A stretch of DNA of 64,000 bases from Microbacterium sp. Au-Mic1 (GCF_021341785.1 NZ_JAJTTF010000016.1:1-64000); one strand, 5' to 3'; shown: positions 43,758 to 53,480, counted from the stretch's first letter. Notes: generated by a model not told the origin, from the sequence alone. Program-made: numbers and translations.

Positions 43758-46700
43758 TCACTCCGCGCGCAGGCGACGACGGGCCACGATCAGGCCCAGG
43801 CCGAGTGCGAGCAGCACCGCGGCGAGGAGCAGGAACGAGCCCGAGTCCGCACCGGTCAGCGCGAGACCGCCGCCGGCCGCGGATCCCGCCGCGGCGACGG
43901 TGATCGCCGCGGTGATCTGGGTGCCGTCCGCCAGGATCGCCACCACGTGGTGCTCTCCGGGTGTGGTGCCCGCGGGGATCGTGATGGTCGCCGAGAACGC
44001 GCCGTCCGCGTCGGTCGTCACAGATCCCAGGGAGACCGGGGTGGAGTGCAGTTCGAGCGCGACGGCCTGGTTCTCATCGAGACCCGAGCCCGCGATCGTG
44101 ATGCTGCCGCCCGCGGCGACCGAGGAGGAGCCGAGCTTGAGCTGGCCCTTCCCGCGCACCACGGTGACGGCGGCGGTCGCCTCGTCGCCGTCGGCCTGGG
44201 TCGCGGCGACGAGGTAGTCGCCGCCCTTGGTCGAGCGCGGCACCACCGGCGACACGGAGAACGAGCCGTCACCGCCGACCTTGACGGTGCCGAGGTCGAT
44301 GACCGTGCCCTTCTTGCCCTGCTCGCGCAGCTGCAGCGTCAGCGTCTCGCCGGGCTCGAAGGCCTGGCCGGTCAGCGTCAGCTTCTCGCCCGCGAGGACC
44401 TTGGCCGCGCCGACCGAGACGGTGCCGTTGAAGGATCCGGTGTCGGATCCGGCGACCGTGATCGGCAGCTGCACCGCGGTGCCGGTGCCGGCGACCGAGA
44501 CGTGCAGCGCCTGCGCACCGGTCACGCCCTCGGGGATCGTGAACGTCAGCGTGGCCGTGCCCGCCTCGTCGTAGGCGTCCAGAGACATGGCCGGGTTCAC
44601 CGGCGCGGTGGCCAGGTCCTTGCCGCCGAGCGAGACCGTGACGTCACCGGGCGCCTTCTCCCCCGCGGTGAACGCGAGCGAGCTGAGGTTCAGCGTGACG
44701 CTCTCCCCTGCCTTGTAACCGGCCGCGTCGGCGGGAGCGGAGAGCACCGTGCCGACCGCGCGCTGGGCGAGGTCAGGGGATGCTGTCTTGTTCGCCGCGA
44801 ACCAGTCGACCATCGACTGCAGGTCCACCTTGCCGGTGTCCTTCTTGTCGGTGCCCTTCTGGAACGCGGTGAACGCGTCACCGCCCGCCGCGAGGAAGGC
44901 GTTCGCGCCCACGGTGTAGGTCGCGGCCGGATCGATCGGAGCGCCGTTCACCAGGATGCGCGTGATGTGCGAACCCGCCGCGGCGGCCGGGTCGTACGTG
45001 TAGGTCAGCTCCTTGGAGACGCCCAGCTTGAGGAACGGACGCGCCGAACCGGCGGGCTGCCACTGCTGCTCGAGCACCTGCTTCACCTGCGCTCCGGTGA
45101 GCTTCACCGTCATGAGCGTATTGGCGAAGGGCTGCACGGTCGCAGCCTCCTTGTAGCTGACGCTGCCGTCCGCGTCCCCCGCGCCGCTCGACGCGTAGGT
45201 GAGGTTGGCACGCAGACCGCCCGGGTTCATGACCGCGAAGTCCGCGCCGGTCGACCACTTCTGCACGTCGGCGACGAAGTTGCCCAAGGTGGACTCGCCG
45301 CCGCGATTCTCCGTCTTGCCGTCGCTCTGACGGGCCCGGTTGAAGTCGGCGGTGATGTCGCCGAGCTTGACCGAACCCAGCTCCGCGGCCTTCGCCTTGG
45401 CGGCGTCGACGATCGCCTGCACCTTCGGGTCGGCCGGGAAGGCGGGCTTGCCGCCCACCGTGAGCGGCTTGATCTCGTTGGTGATCGAGAGGAGCTTCTT
45501 GCTCGTCGGGTCGACCTTGATGTCCATCAGGCCCAGGTTTTCGCCGTACTGCCCGGCCGAGACCACCGGACGCCCGTCGATCACGTGGTTGTACGCGAGG
45601 TGCGTGTGCGCAGAGACGATCGCGTTGACGTCCTTCGAGACGCCGTTCACGATCTCGCCCAGACGCGACTCGGGGGTGATGCTGGCCACGTCGGTCGTGG
45701 TCGCCCCCTCGTGCACGAGCAGGATGATCACGTCGGCCTCGCCGTTGGAGGCGTCGCCGTCGCGCAGTTGCTTCGCGACCTTGTTCACCGACTCGGGGAT
45801 GCTGCGGACCTCGAGGCCCTTCATCCCGTCCGGCGAGACGAGGGTCGGCAGGTCCTCGGTGACGGCTCCGATGAAGCCCACCTTGACGCCCTTGATGTCC
45901 TTGACCCAGGCCGGGGTGAGCGCGGGCTCGCCGGTGGCGGTCAGGAACACGTTCGAGCTGAGGTAGGTCCAGTCGGCGCGCTTCTCCACACGGTCGCGGA
46001 GGTCGGCGTAACCCTGGTCGAACTCGTGGTTGCCTGCCGCGCTCACATCGAGACCGGCCGCGTTGAGCGCGTCGATCGTCGGGTTGTCCTGCTGGATGAA
46101 GGATGTGAACGTGGAGGCGCCGATGAGGTCGCCCGCGGCCGCGAAGATCGTGTTCGGGTTCTGGGCCCGGATCTGCTCGACCGCTCCGGCCAGCACCGCG
46201 GCTCCGGCGGCGGCGCCGTCGGCCTCGATGCGACCGTGGAAGTCGTTGATCGTCGCGACGTTGATGTCGATCGGATCCGCCGCGCCCTTGACGCCGACGA
46301 GGATCGGGTCGTGGTCGCTGGAGCGGTACGGAGTGCCCGCCTCGGTGGCCGCGAACGCGTAGCCGCGGTCGCTCCACTCGGGCGAGTTGATGTTCCACAC
46401 TCCGGCGCCGGTGATGGCCTTCGCCGCGGAGGGCGACGCGATCACGTGGTCCAGGGATCCGAGCTCGCCGTCGAAGGAGTAGGTGTACTGGCCCGCGGCG
46501 TGCGTCGGCTCGACATCGGTCCACCCTGCCTGGGTGAAGACGTCGATCGGGTCCTCCTTGCCGTAGGCATTGAAGTCGCCGACGAGGAAGACGTCATCGC
46601 TGCCCGAGTCCTTCTGCACCTTCTGCGCGAACGCGAGCTCGGCCTTGGCCTGGGCGACGCGGTCGGCGTTGAAGAAGCCCTGCCCGTCGGCCGGCTCGGG

Positions 46701-48779
46701 GCCCGCGTTCTGCGGCGGGGACTTCGACTTCAGGTGCGTCGTGACAACGGAGAGGATGCGGCCCTGAGCGGTCTGGAACGTCTGCGCGATCGGCTCGCGG
46801 GCGTTGCCGAAGACGGTCTCGTCGACGATGGTCGACGCGTCGCCCTTGAGCGTGACGGACGCCTTCTTGTAGATGATCGCGGTCGTGATCGCGTCGGTGA
46901 TCGACGGGTCGTTCAGCGCCGCGGGCGTGCGGACGTAATCCCACACCTCGGATCCGGCCGCGTCGTTGAGCCCCTGCACGAGGTTCTTGAGCGGCGCGTC
47001 GAGGGCGAGACCGAACTTCGGTCCGTTCTCGACCTCCATGAGACCGACGACGTCGGCGCCCAGCCCGTTGATCGCCGAAACGATCTTGGAGCGCTGGATC
47101 TGGAACTGCGCGTCGGTCTTGGCGCCGCGGGCGTTCGCGTCCTGGCTCGAGAGCGTCGTGAAGAAGTTGTAGACGTTGAACGACGCCACCTTCACGTCTC
47201 CCCCGACGGCCGGAGGTGCGGCCGGGCGCGGGTTCTCGCTGCCGAAGGTCGGCTTGTGCGACGCATCGCTGGTGCCGGAGATCGGCACCACCGGCTGCAG
47301 GCGCCAGTCGTCGAAGCCGTACTGCAGGATCTCGCCCTCGGCGGGGAAGTTCACGGTGTCGCCGTTGCGAACGACCGTGTCCTTGGTGAAGTACGGCTGG
47401 CCGCCGGTGTGGCCGCCCTTGCCGATCTGCGAGGACCAGCCGTCGTCGAGCAGGATCCGGTTCGCTCGGTTCGCGGCGGTGATCGCGTCGGCGTCGGCGC
47501 CGGGGCGAGCGAGCTCGGTGGCCTTGACGTTGAGCTTGTCACCCGCGTTGAGCCACAGCGCGCCGTAGTTGTAGAGCTGGTGGCTGGAGGCGAGCTTGTA
47601 GGTGCCGGTGGGCGCGACGAGCATGTTCTCGTACGCCTCACGGTCGGCGCCGCGCACGCTGTCGGGCAGCGCGACCGGCTGCGGCACGCCGACGCCGGCC
47701 TTAACGACGGAGACGTCTCCGACCGCGGCCGGGTTGATCTGGGTCTGGCCGAAGTACTCGGAGACCTTGCCGGTCACGGTGACGAGGTCGCCGCGGGCGA
47801 TGGACGGGGCCAGCGCGTTGAGGTAGACGAAGATGCCGTCCGAGGCGCCGTCGGTCTTGACGTCGCCGCCCGTGCCTTCGGTCTGGATGCTGATGCCCTT
47901 GTACCCGCCGGTGCGGTAGTCGCCCGTCACGATGCCCTGCACCGTGACGGTCTGGTCGACGAACGGCGAGGTGTCGGTCGTGCCCTGGACCTCGGCGATG
48001 GTCTTGGTCTCGCCCGGGGCCTGGGTATCGGTCGGCGTCGGGGTGGGGGTCGGCTCGGGGCCCGTGCCGGGGTCGGTCGGGAACTCGGCCGCCGCGGACG
48101 TGTTCTTCGGGGTGAGCGTGGCGGACAGCGTGAAGTCGGCGCTGTTCGAATCCGAGTCGGCCCCGTTCGTCCGGTTGAGGGACTTGACGTCGGTGTTGCC
48201 TGCGGGGGCCGTGGCCGCCGCACCTTCGAAGGTGTTGGACGCGCCGTAGCCGAGCAGGTCGATCACGTCGGCGTTACCGGCGACGGATCCGGTCGGGAGG
48301 CTGATCGCCGTTGCGCCCTTGACCAGGGCGATCGTGCCGGAAGCGCCGCTCGGGTTCAGGGTGCTGGTCGCGTCGGGCGTGGGCAGGGCCGCGCCGTTCG
48401 ATCCGTTGCTGCTGCCCTGGATGAGGTAGTAGCTGCCGGCCGCGATCGTACCGGAGAGCGCGACGGTACCGTTCGAGTTCCCGGTTCCGGCCGCCGAGCG
48501 GTACTGCAGGGACAGCCCGTCGAGCGTGACGGCCGTGTGCGTCGGGTTGTAGAGCTCCACGAACTTGTTCGTGTAGGCCGCGCCGGCGCTGCCGCCGGAG
48601 AGGTAGGCCTCGTTGATCACGACACCGGTGCCGGTCGTGTCGGCGAACGCCGGGACGGCTGCCAGGCAGCCGAAGCTCAGCGCGGCGACGGTGGTCGCGG
48701 CGAGGGCGCCGAGTCGCGCCCCTCTTCTGCGGAACGACGAGGGGACCATGCGGTTCCCATCATCGGGGACGGACTTCAT
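43758..48779 (-). CDS. Secreted, wall-anchored ExeM/NucH-type nuclease fused to 5'-nucleotidase
   Basis: 1673 residues. Order of parts: signal peptide (about 1-48), lamin-tail-like domain (about 50-180, VVINEAYLSGGS and KFVELYNPT), OB-fold region (about 260-350), endonuclease/exonuclease/phosphatase domain (about 530-830; NVYNFF, MEVENG, VGDFNAYG, SSDHDPI), metallophosphatase (about 845-1110; NDFHGRIE, AGDLIGAS, GNHEFDQG, SAHTHLAYNH), 5'-nucleotidase C-terminal domain (about 1140-1320; MNPGGLRANL), Ig-like modules, and a sortase signal LALTGADSG plus helix and RRRLRAE. It probably degrades extracellular DNA and dephosphorylates the nucleotides. ATG 48779 has GGAGG eight bases upstream. Confidence 0.93.
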   Translation of the reverse strand: MKSVPDDGNRMVPSSFRRRGARLGALAATTVAALSFGCLAAVPAFADTTGTGVVINEAYLSGGSAGAAYTNKFVELYNPTHTAVTLDGLSLQYRSAAGTGNSNGTVALSGTIAAGSYYLIQGSSNGSNGAALPTPDATSTLNPSGASGTIALVKGATAISLPTGSVAGNADVIDLLGYGASNTFEGAAATAPAGNTDVKSLNRTNGADSDSNSADFTLSATLTPKNTSAAAEFPTDPGTGPEPTPTPTPTDTQAPGETKTIAEVQGTTDTSPFVDQTVTVQGIVTGDYRTGGYKGISIQTEGTGGDVKTDGASDGIFVYLNALAPSIARGDLVTVTGKVSEYFGQTQINPAAVGDVSVVKAGVGVPQPVALPDSVRGADREAYENMLVAPTGTYKLASSHQLYNYGALWLNAGDKLNVKATELARPGADADAITAANRANRILLDDGWSSQIGKGGHTGGQPYFTKDTVVRNGDTVNFPAEGEILQYGFDDWRLQPVVPISGTSDASHKPTFGSENPRPAAPPAVGGDVKVASFNVYNFFTTLSSQDANARGAKTDAQFQIQRSKIVSAINGLGADVVGLMEVENGPKFGLALDAPLKNLVQGLNDAAGSEVWDYVRTPAALNDPSITDAITTAIIYKKASVTLKGDASTIVDETVFGNAREPIAQTFQTAQGRILSVVTTHLKSKSPPQNAGPEPADGQGFFNADRVAQAKAELAFAQKVQKDSGSDDVFLVGDFNAYGKEDPIDVFTQAGWTDVEPTHAAGQYTYSFDGELGSLDHVIASPSAAKAITGAGVWNINSPEWSDRGYAFAATEAGTPYRSSDHDPILVGVKGAADPIDINVATINDFHGRIEADGAAAGAAVLAGAVEQIRAQNPNTIFAAAGDLIGASTFTSFIQQDNPTIDALNAAGLDVSAAGNHEFDQGYADLRDRVEKRADWTYLSSNVFLTATGEPALTPAWVKDIKGVKVGFIGAVTEDLPTLVSPDGMKGLEVRSIPESVNKVAKQLRDGDASNGEADVIILLVHEGATTTDVASITPESRLGEIVNGVSKDVNAIVSAHTHLAYNHVIDGRPVVSAGQYGENLGLMDIKVDPTSKKLLSITNEIKPLTVGGKPAFPADPKVQAIVDAAKAKAAELGSVKLGDITADFNRARQSDGKTENRGGESTLGNFVADVQKWSTGADFAVMNPGGLRANLTYASSGAGDADGSVSYKEAATVQPFANTLMTVKLTGAQVKQVLEQQWQPAGSARPFLKLGVSKELTYTYDPAAAAGSHITRILVNGAPIDPAATYTVGANAFLAAGGDAFTAFQKGTDKKDTGKVDLQSMVDWFAANKTASPDLAQRAVGTVLSAPADAAGYKAGESVTLNLSSLAFTAGEKAPGDVTVSLGGKDLATAPVNPAMSLDAYDEAGTATLTFTIPEGVTGAQALHVSVAGTGTAVQLPITVAGSDTGSFNGTVSVGAAKVLAGEKLTLTGQAFEPGETLTLQLREQGKKGTVIDLGTVKVGGDGSFSVSPVVPRSTKGGDYLVAATQADGDEATAAVTVVRGKGQLKLGSSSVAAGGSITIAGSGLDENQAVALELHSTPVSLGSVTTDADGAFSATITIPAGTTPGEHHVVAILADGTQITAAITVAAAGSAAGGGLALTGADSGSFLLLAAVLLALGLGLIVARRRLRAE

Positions 48780-48865
48780 CAGCGCTGCCTCCACGGAACG
48801 GATGCGACGGCTCCCGGTCGGGACCGTCGGTGCGCGGCGCATTCGGGCAGCCGCACACCTCACCG

Positions 48866-48895
48866 ACGATAGGCGAGCCTATGGACCCTCTTCAA
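48866..48895 (-). promoter_or_regulatory. Predicted promoter of the nuclease/nucleotidase gene
   Basis: Minus strand -35 TTGAAG (48890-48895), 18-bp spacer, -10 TATCGT (48866-48871), giving a leader of about 80 nt. GTTCATC (48921-48927) and CGTCACC (48932-48938), 11 bp apart on the plus strand just upstream of the -35, faintly resemble a Pho box. Confidence 0.5.
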
Positions 48896-49042
48896 GGAAG
48901 ATATGCACTGGCTGAAAGCTGTTCATCGGCTCGTCACCAACGGAGCACTGGGGTCGCGTCCCTCGGCCCGCGCGAACGCGCATCGGCGTAACCTCCCGCG
49001 CTCAGACGCGCACTCCGGCGCGCGCAGACGAGCGGGGGCGAC

Positions 49043-49870
49043 TCAGTCGGCGGTGCCGCGCCGCTCGTCGAAGTCCTCGACCTCTCGCTCCCAGGCGTCC
49101 TTCGCGAGGCGGTACCAGAGGTAGAACGCGAAGCCGGCGAAGATCGCCCACTCCACGGCGTAGAAGATGTTCAGCCAGTTGACCGAGGAGTGCTCCTCCG
49201 GCGCCGGCGAGGAGATCGTGTCGAGACCGCCGAGCGGGGTGCCGGAGGCGAGGTACGGCCGGTACACGTTCAACTCCGCGGTGTCATGCCAGAAGCCGAG
49301 CAGCGCCGCCGGCGACATGCGGTCCATGCGGGCAGGCTGATCCTGCGGGGGCGCGACGGGCCCCTCGTCGGAGATGAGGCGACCGGTGGCGGTGAGAACG
49401 GATCCGTCTGCGGTCTTCTCCAGCCTCTGCACCGCGGCCTGGGCGGCTTTCTCGTCAGGCGCCCAGCCGATCGCGACGGCGAGGGAGGTAGGCTTCGCGG
49501 TGCCGGCGATGCGCAGCTGCCCGGTCACCCAGTAGCCCTCGACGCCGTCGTTGAAACGCGACGAGACGATGAGGAAGTCACCCGGGATCCAGGATCCGCT
49601 GGTCCGGGTCCGCTGGCCGACCAGCGGCGCGTCCAGATAGGCGCCCGGCTTCACGACCTGGTCGATCGGCAGCACCTTCTCGGTCGCCCCGGGCGGCGGC
49701 GGGTTGGTGTCGATGGCGCGGCCGAGCTGCCACTGGCCGAGCCAGGCGAACACGCCGGCCACCACGAGGCACAGCAGCAGCATGCCGATCCAGCGGCCAC
49801 GCAGCATGACCTCGCGCAGGGTCGGCGGAAACTCCTGAGCCGGAACGGCGGGGTGCTGCGAAGACGACAC
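49043..49870 (-). CDS. SURF1 family cytochrome oxidase biogenesis protein
   Basis: 275 residues. SURF1 proteins help assemble heme-copper oxidases. Two helices frame an external domain: the first with RWIGMLLLCLVVAGVFAWLG followed by WQLGRA, the second at NIFYAVEWAIFAGFAFYLWY, which is the family end-helix; WVTGQLRI and VAIGWAPDE lie between. The GTG at 49870 has no clear Shine-Dalgarno; a later ATG just before LRGRW is possible. The C-terminal tail is charged and cytoplasmic. Confidence 0.9.
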   Translation of the reverse strand: MSSSQHPAVPAQEFPPTLREVMLRGRWIGMLLLCLVVAGVFAWLGQWQLGRAIDTNPPPPGATEKVLPIDQVVKPGAYLDAPLVGQRTRTSGSWIPGDFLIVSSRFNDGVEGYWVTGQLRIAGTAKPTSLAVAIGWAPDEKAAQAAVQRLEKTADGSVLTATGRLISDEGPVAPPQDQPARMDRMSPAALLGFWHDTAELNVYRPYLASGTPLGGLDTISSPAPEEHSSVNWLNIFYAVEWAIFAGFAFYLWYRLAKDAWEREVEDFDERRGTAD

Positions 49871-49895
49871 GGGGCGGTTCAAGAACGGCGGACGT

Positions 49896-51017
49896 TCAGG
49901 ACTCGTACGGCGAGAGCACGACCTCGACGCGCTGGAATTCCTTGAGGTCGGAGTATCCCGTGGTCGCCATGGACTTGCGCAGTGCGCCGATGAGGTTGGC
50001 GGTGCCGTCGGCCACCGGGGCCGGGCCGTAGAGGATCTCCTCGAGCGTCGCGACGCCGTCGACCGCCACGCGCCGACCGCGCGGAAGCTTCGGGTGGTGC
50101 GCCTCGGGTCCCCAGTGGAAGCCCTGGCCCGGGGCGTCGGTGGCACGCGCGAGCGCGACACCGAGCATGACCGCATCCGCGCCCATCGCGAGAGCCTTGA
50201 CGATGTCGCCCGAGGTGCCGACGCCGCCGTCGGCGATCACGTGCACGTAGCGGCCGCCCGACTCGTCGAGGTAGTCGCGGCGCGCGGCGGCGACGTCGGA
50301 GACCGCGGTCGCCATCGGCGCGTGGATGCCCAGCGTGGCGCGCGTGGTCGAGGCCGCTCCCCCGCCGAAGCCGACGAGCACGCCCGCCGCGCCCGTGCGC
50401 ATGAGATGCAGAGCCGCGGTGTAGGTGGCGGCGCCGCCGACGATCACCGGGACGTCGAGGTCGTAGATGAACTTCTTCAGGTTGAGCGGCTCGGCGACGC
50501 TCGACACGTGCTCGGCGGAGACGGTCGTACCGCGGATGACGAAGAGGTCGACGCCCGCCTCGACGACGGTCTGGTAGAGCTCCTGGGTGCGCTGCGGCGT
50601 GAGGGATCCGGCGACCGTGACACCGGCGTCGCGGATCTCGGCCAGGCGCGCCTTGATCAGCTCCGGCTTGATCGGCTCGGCGTACAGCTCCTGCATGCGC
50701 GAGGTCGCCGTCGCCTCGTCGAGGCCGGCGATCTCGGCGAGCAGCGGCTGCGGATCCTCGTACCGGGTCCACAGGCCCTCGAGGTCGAGCACACCGAGGC
50801 CGCCGAGCTGACCCAGCATGATCGCCGTGCGGGGGCTGATCACCGAGTCCATCGGGGCGCCGAGCACCGGGATCTCGAACGGGAACGCGTCGATCGTCCA
50901 CGCGGTGGAGACGTCCTCCGGGTTGCGGGTGCGCCGCGAGGGCACCACCGCGATGTCGTCGAACGTGTATGCGCGACGCGCGCGCTTGCCTCGGCCGAGC
51001 TCGATCTCCTGAGTCAC
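49896..51017 (-). CDS. guaB3: GuaB3 family IMP dehydrogenase-related protein
   Basis: 373 residues, a TIM-barrel protein of the IMP dehydrogenase/GMP reductase superfamily without CBS domains. Start TFDDIAVVPSRRTRNPEDV and core VLGAPMDSVISPRTA are typical. At the active loop the sequence is GFGGGAASTTRATLG, so the position of the catalytic Cys in IMP dehydrogenase is Ser here (alignment by eye). The phosphate site VIADGGVGTSGDIVKALAMG is intact. The GTG at 51017 follows TAGGCT (51024-51029) by six bases. Some GuaB3 proteins are reported to be active IMP dehydrogenases; this one may not be. Confidence 0.92.
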   Translation of the reverse strand: MTQEIELGRGKRARRAYTFDDIAVVPSRRTRNPEDVSTAWTIDAFPFEIPVLGAPMDSVISPRTAIMLGQLGGLGVLDLEGLWTRYEDPQPLLAEIAGLDEATATSRMQELYAEPIKPELIKARLAEIRDAGVTVAGSLTPQRTQELYQTVVEAGVDLFVIRGTTVSAEHVSSVAEPLNLKKFIYDLDVPVIVGGAATYTAALHLMRTGAAGVLVGFGGGAASTTRATLGIHAPMATAVSDVAAARRDYLDESGGRYVHVIADGGVGTSGDIVKALAMGADAVMLGVALARATDAPGQGFHWGPEAHHPKLPRGRRVAVDGVATLEEILYGPAPVADGTANLIGALRKSMATTGYSDLKEFQRVEVVLSPYES

Positions 51018-51048
51018 GACCCCAGCCTACCCGGGTTGCCTCTGCCGC

Positions 51049-52737
51049 TCAGCGGGTGCGCGCGACCCGGCGCTCGTCCCACACCGGAGCGTCCGACTCG
51101 TAGACCCCGCCGTCCTCGCCGAACACCAGGAAGCGGTCGAACGAGCGCGCGAACCAGCGGTCGTGGGTGACCGCGACGACCGTGCCCTCGAACCGCGCGA
51201 TCGCATCCTCGAGGGCCTCGGCCGACTCGAGGTCGAGGTTGTCCGTGGGCTCGTCGAGCAGCAGCAGCGTCGCACCGGAGAGCTCGAGCAGCAGCACCTG
51301 GAACCGGGCCTGCTGCCCGCCGGAGAGCTGCGCGAACTCCTGCTGCGCCTGCCGCACCAGCCCGTAACGGTCCAGCGCCGAGCTCGCGGCGTCGCGGGGC
51401 ATGCCCGTCCTGCGGTCGTCACCCCGGTGCAGGATCTCCAGCAGGGTGCGCCCGGCGAACTCCGGATGCGCGTGCGTCTGGGCGAACAGGCCGGGCACGA
51501 CGCGGGCGCCGAGCACCGCCGCACCGGTGTGGGCGACCTCGTCCAGCCGCTCCCCCGCGCCGGTGAGGTGTCCGAGAGTCGGATCCGGGTCGCTGCCGCC
51601 GCGGGCCAGCAGCCGCAGGAAGTGCGACTTGCCGGATCCGTTCGACCCCAGCACGGCGACACGATCGCCGAACCAGAGCTCGGCGTCGAAGGGGCGCATG
51701 AGGCCGGTCAGCTCGAGGCCTGTGCAGACGATCGCGCGCTTGCCCGTGCGCGCACCCCGCAGCCGCATGTCGAAGTCCTGCGCGGGCGGGCGCTCCTCGG
51801 GCGGTCCCGCCTCCTCGAACTTGCGCAGCCTCGTCTGCGCCGCCTGGTAGCGCGAGGCGAAGCCGTCGTTCGCGGCGGCCTTGACCTTGAGGTTCGCGAC
51901 CAGGGTCTTCAGCTTCTCGTGCTGCTCATCCCAGCGTCGGCGCAGCTCGTCGAGCCGGTCCATCCGGTCGGTCCGCGCCTGATGGTAGGTCGCGAACCCG
52001 CCGCCGTGCACCCACGCGGTCGCGCCCGCGCCGCCCGGCTCGAGCGTCACGATGCGGTCGGCCGCCCTGGCGAGCAGTTCGCGGTCGTGCGAGACGAGCA
52101 GCACCGTCTTCTGGGTCTCCCGCAGCCGTTCCTCGAGCCAGCGCTTGCCCGGTACATCGAGGTAGTTGTCGGGCTCGTCGAGCAGCAGCACGTCGTCAGG
52201 ACCGCGCAGCAGCGCCTCGAGGGCGAGCCGCTTCTGCTCGCCGCCGGACAGGGTCGCGAGATCGCGGAATCGCGCCCGCTCGAACGGGACGCCGAGAGCG
52301 GCGACCGCGCACTGGTCCCACACCGTCTCGTGCTCGTACCCGCCGGCATCCGCGTACTCCGCGATCGCGGTCGCGTACCGCATCTGCGTGGGCTCGGCGT
52401 CGTCCTCGATGAGGGCGTTCTCGGCGGCCTCGAGCGCCTCGGCCGCCGCCCTGATGCGCGCGGGCGCGACCGCGATGAGCAGCTCGTGCACGGTCTGCCC
52501 CTCGTGGCCGTGACCCACGAACTGATCCATCACACCGAGGGATCCGTCGATCGTCACGACCCCGGCGTCCGGCGCCTGTTCGCCACGGATGATCCGCAGG
52601 ATCGTGGACTTGCCGGCCCCGTTCGGTCCGATCAGGGCGCTGGTGGATCCGGCGCCGACGCGGAACGAGGCCTCGTCGAGCAGGGGGCGGCCGTCGGGCA
52701 GGGTGAGCGAGACGCCGGCGACATCGATGTATCCCAC
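51049..52737 (-). CDS. ABC-F family ATPase
   Basis: 562 residues with two ATPase cassettes and no membrane part: Walker A LIGPNGAGKSTILRI and LGSNGSGKSHFLRL; signatures TLSGGEQKRLALEALL and QLSGGQQARFQVLLL; Walker B LLLDEPDNYLD and LLLDEPTDNLD. The linker between them (about 245-310) is helical and charged, as in ribosome-binding ABC-F factors. Role in translation or antibiotic protection is not decided by sequence. GTG 52737 has GGAAGGA upstream. Confidence 0.94.
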   Translation of the reverse strand: MGYIDVAGVSLTLPDGRPLLDEASFRVGAGSTSALIGPNGAGKSTILRIIRGEQAPDAGVVTIDGSLGVMDQFVGHGHEGQTVHELLIAVAPARIRAAAEALEAAENALIEDDAEPTQMRYATAIAEYADAGGYEHETVWDQCAVAALGVPFERARFRDLATLSGGEQKRLALEALLRGPDDVLLLDEPDNYLDVPGKRWLEERLRETQKTVLLVSHDRELLARAADRIVTLEPGGAGATAWVHGGGFATYHQARTDRMDRLDELRRRWDEQHEKLKTLVANLKVKAAANDGFASRYQAAQTRLRKFEEAGPPEERPPAQDFDMRLRGARTGKRAIVCTGLELTGLMRPFDAELWFGDRVAVLGSNGSGKSHFLRLLARGGSDPDPTLGHLTGAGERLDEVAHTGAAVLGARVVPGLFAQTHAHPEFAGRTLLEILHRGDDRRTGMPRDAASSALDRYGLVRQAQQEFAQLSGGQQARFQVLLLELSGATLLLLDEPTDNLDLESAEALEDAIARFEGTVVAVTHDRWFARSFDRFLVFGEDGGVYESDAPVWDERRVARTR

Positions 52738-52791
52738 GGTGGTGGTCCTTCCGCCCGCGCGCGTGTGCGCAATGGCGAGCCGACCAGGCTA

Positions 52792-53346
52792 TCAGGCGAG
52801 AAGGGCGCCCGAGGTCGGCACCGGGTTCGCGAACAGGTCGAGCACCGGGCAGTGCTCCTCGACGACGGCGCGGAGCCGCTCGTAGTCCAGGGCGGAGTTC
52901 GGACCGGTGATGTCGACCCGCACGCGGACGTCGTGGAACCCGGCGCGTCCGGACTCATCGATGCCGAAGAGCTTGCGCACGTCGAGGTCGCCCTCGGCCG
53001 TGATCTCGATCTCGTCGATCGTGAGGCCGAGAGCCTGGGCGTAGAGCCGGAACACGACGACCTGACACGAGACGAGGGCACCCAACGCGTACTCGACGGG
53101 GCTGGCGGCGGCGTCATCGCCGGCGAGCCCGGCCGGCTCGTCCACGAGGAACGTGTGCTTACCCGCACGGATCTCGGTGCCCACGGATCCGATGCCCCGT
53201 CCCACGACCTTGTATGTCAGCTGCGCGTTCGCGGGGTCGGCGGCGATGCGCTCGTTCCATGCGGAGCCGGCGTCGTTCAGACGCTCCGCGCGCTGCTCGG
53301 GCGTGACGTCGGCGATAGGGGCGGTGGTGTCCTGGAGGAGAGTCAT
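52792..53346 (-). CDS. OsmC family protein
   Basis: 184 residues. OsmC/Ohr proteins reduce organic peroxides or persulfides with two cysteines. Here one conserved Cys is in ALGALVSCQVVVFRLYA and a second in VVEEHCPVLDLFANP, both at family positions; PVEYALGALVSC is typical of the OsmC-like subgroup. TATGGT (53353-53358) lies six bases before the ATG, suggesting leaderless expression; the frame runs on upstream but without family similarity. Confidence 0.92.
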   Translation of the reverse strand: MTLLQDTTAPIADVTPEQRAERLNDAGSAWNERIAADPANAQLTYKVVGRGIGSVGTEIRAGKHTFLVDEPAGLAGDDAAASPVEYALGALVSCQVVVFRLYAQALGLTIDEIEITAEGDLDVRKLFGIDESGRAGFHDVRVRVDITGPNSALDYERLRAVVEEHCPVLDLFANPVPTSGALLA

Positions 53347-53480
53347 GGCGTGACCATATTCGGCTCCCGCACCCCGGCGCCGCAGGTCCGTCATCGACGG
53401 ACATCCGCCGTCATGCGGCGTCGCGAGACCTCCTGCGGCGCCGCGGCGCCGACGCCCCGGCTCCGAGCCTGATGCGGCTA

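Noticed and set aside
43371-48872. An open frame of over 1800 codons on the plus strand
   Set aside because: It is the exact antisense of the nuclease/nucleotidase gene, whose domains and catalytic motifs are unmistakable. Long antisense frames are expected in GC-rich DNA.
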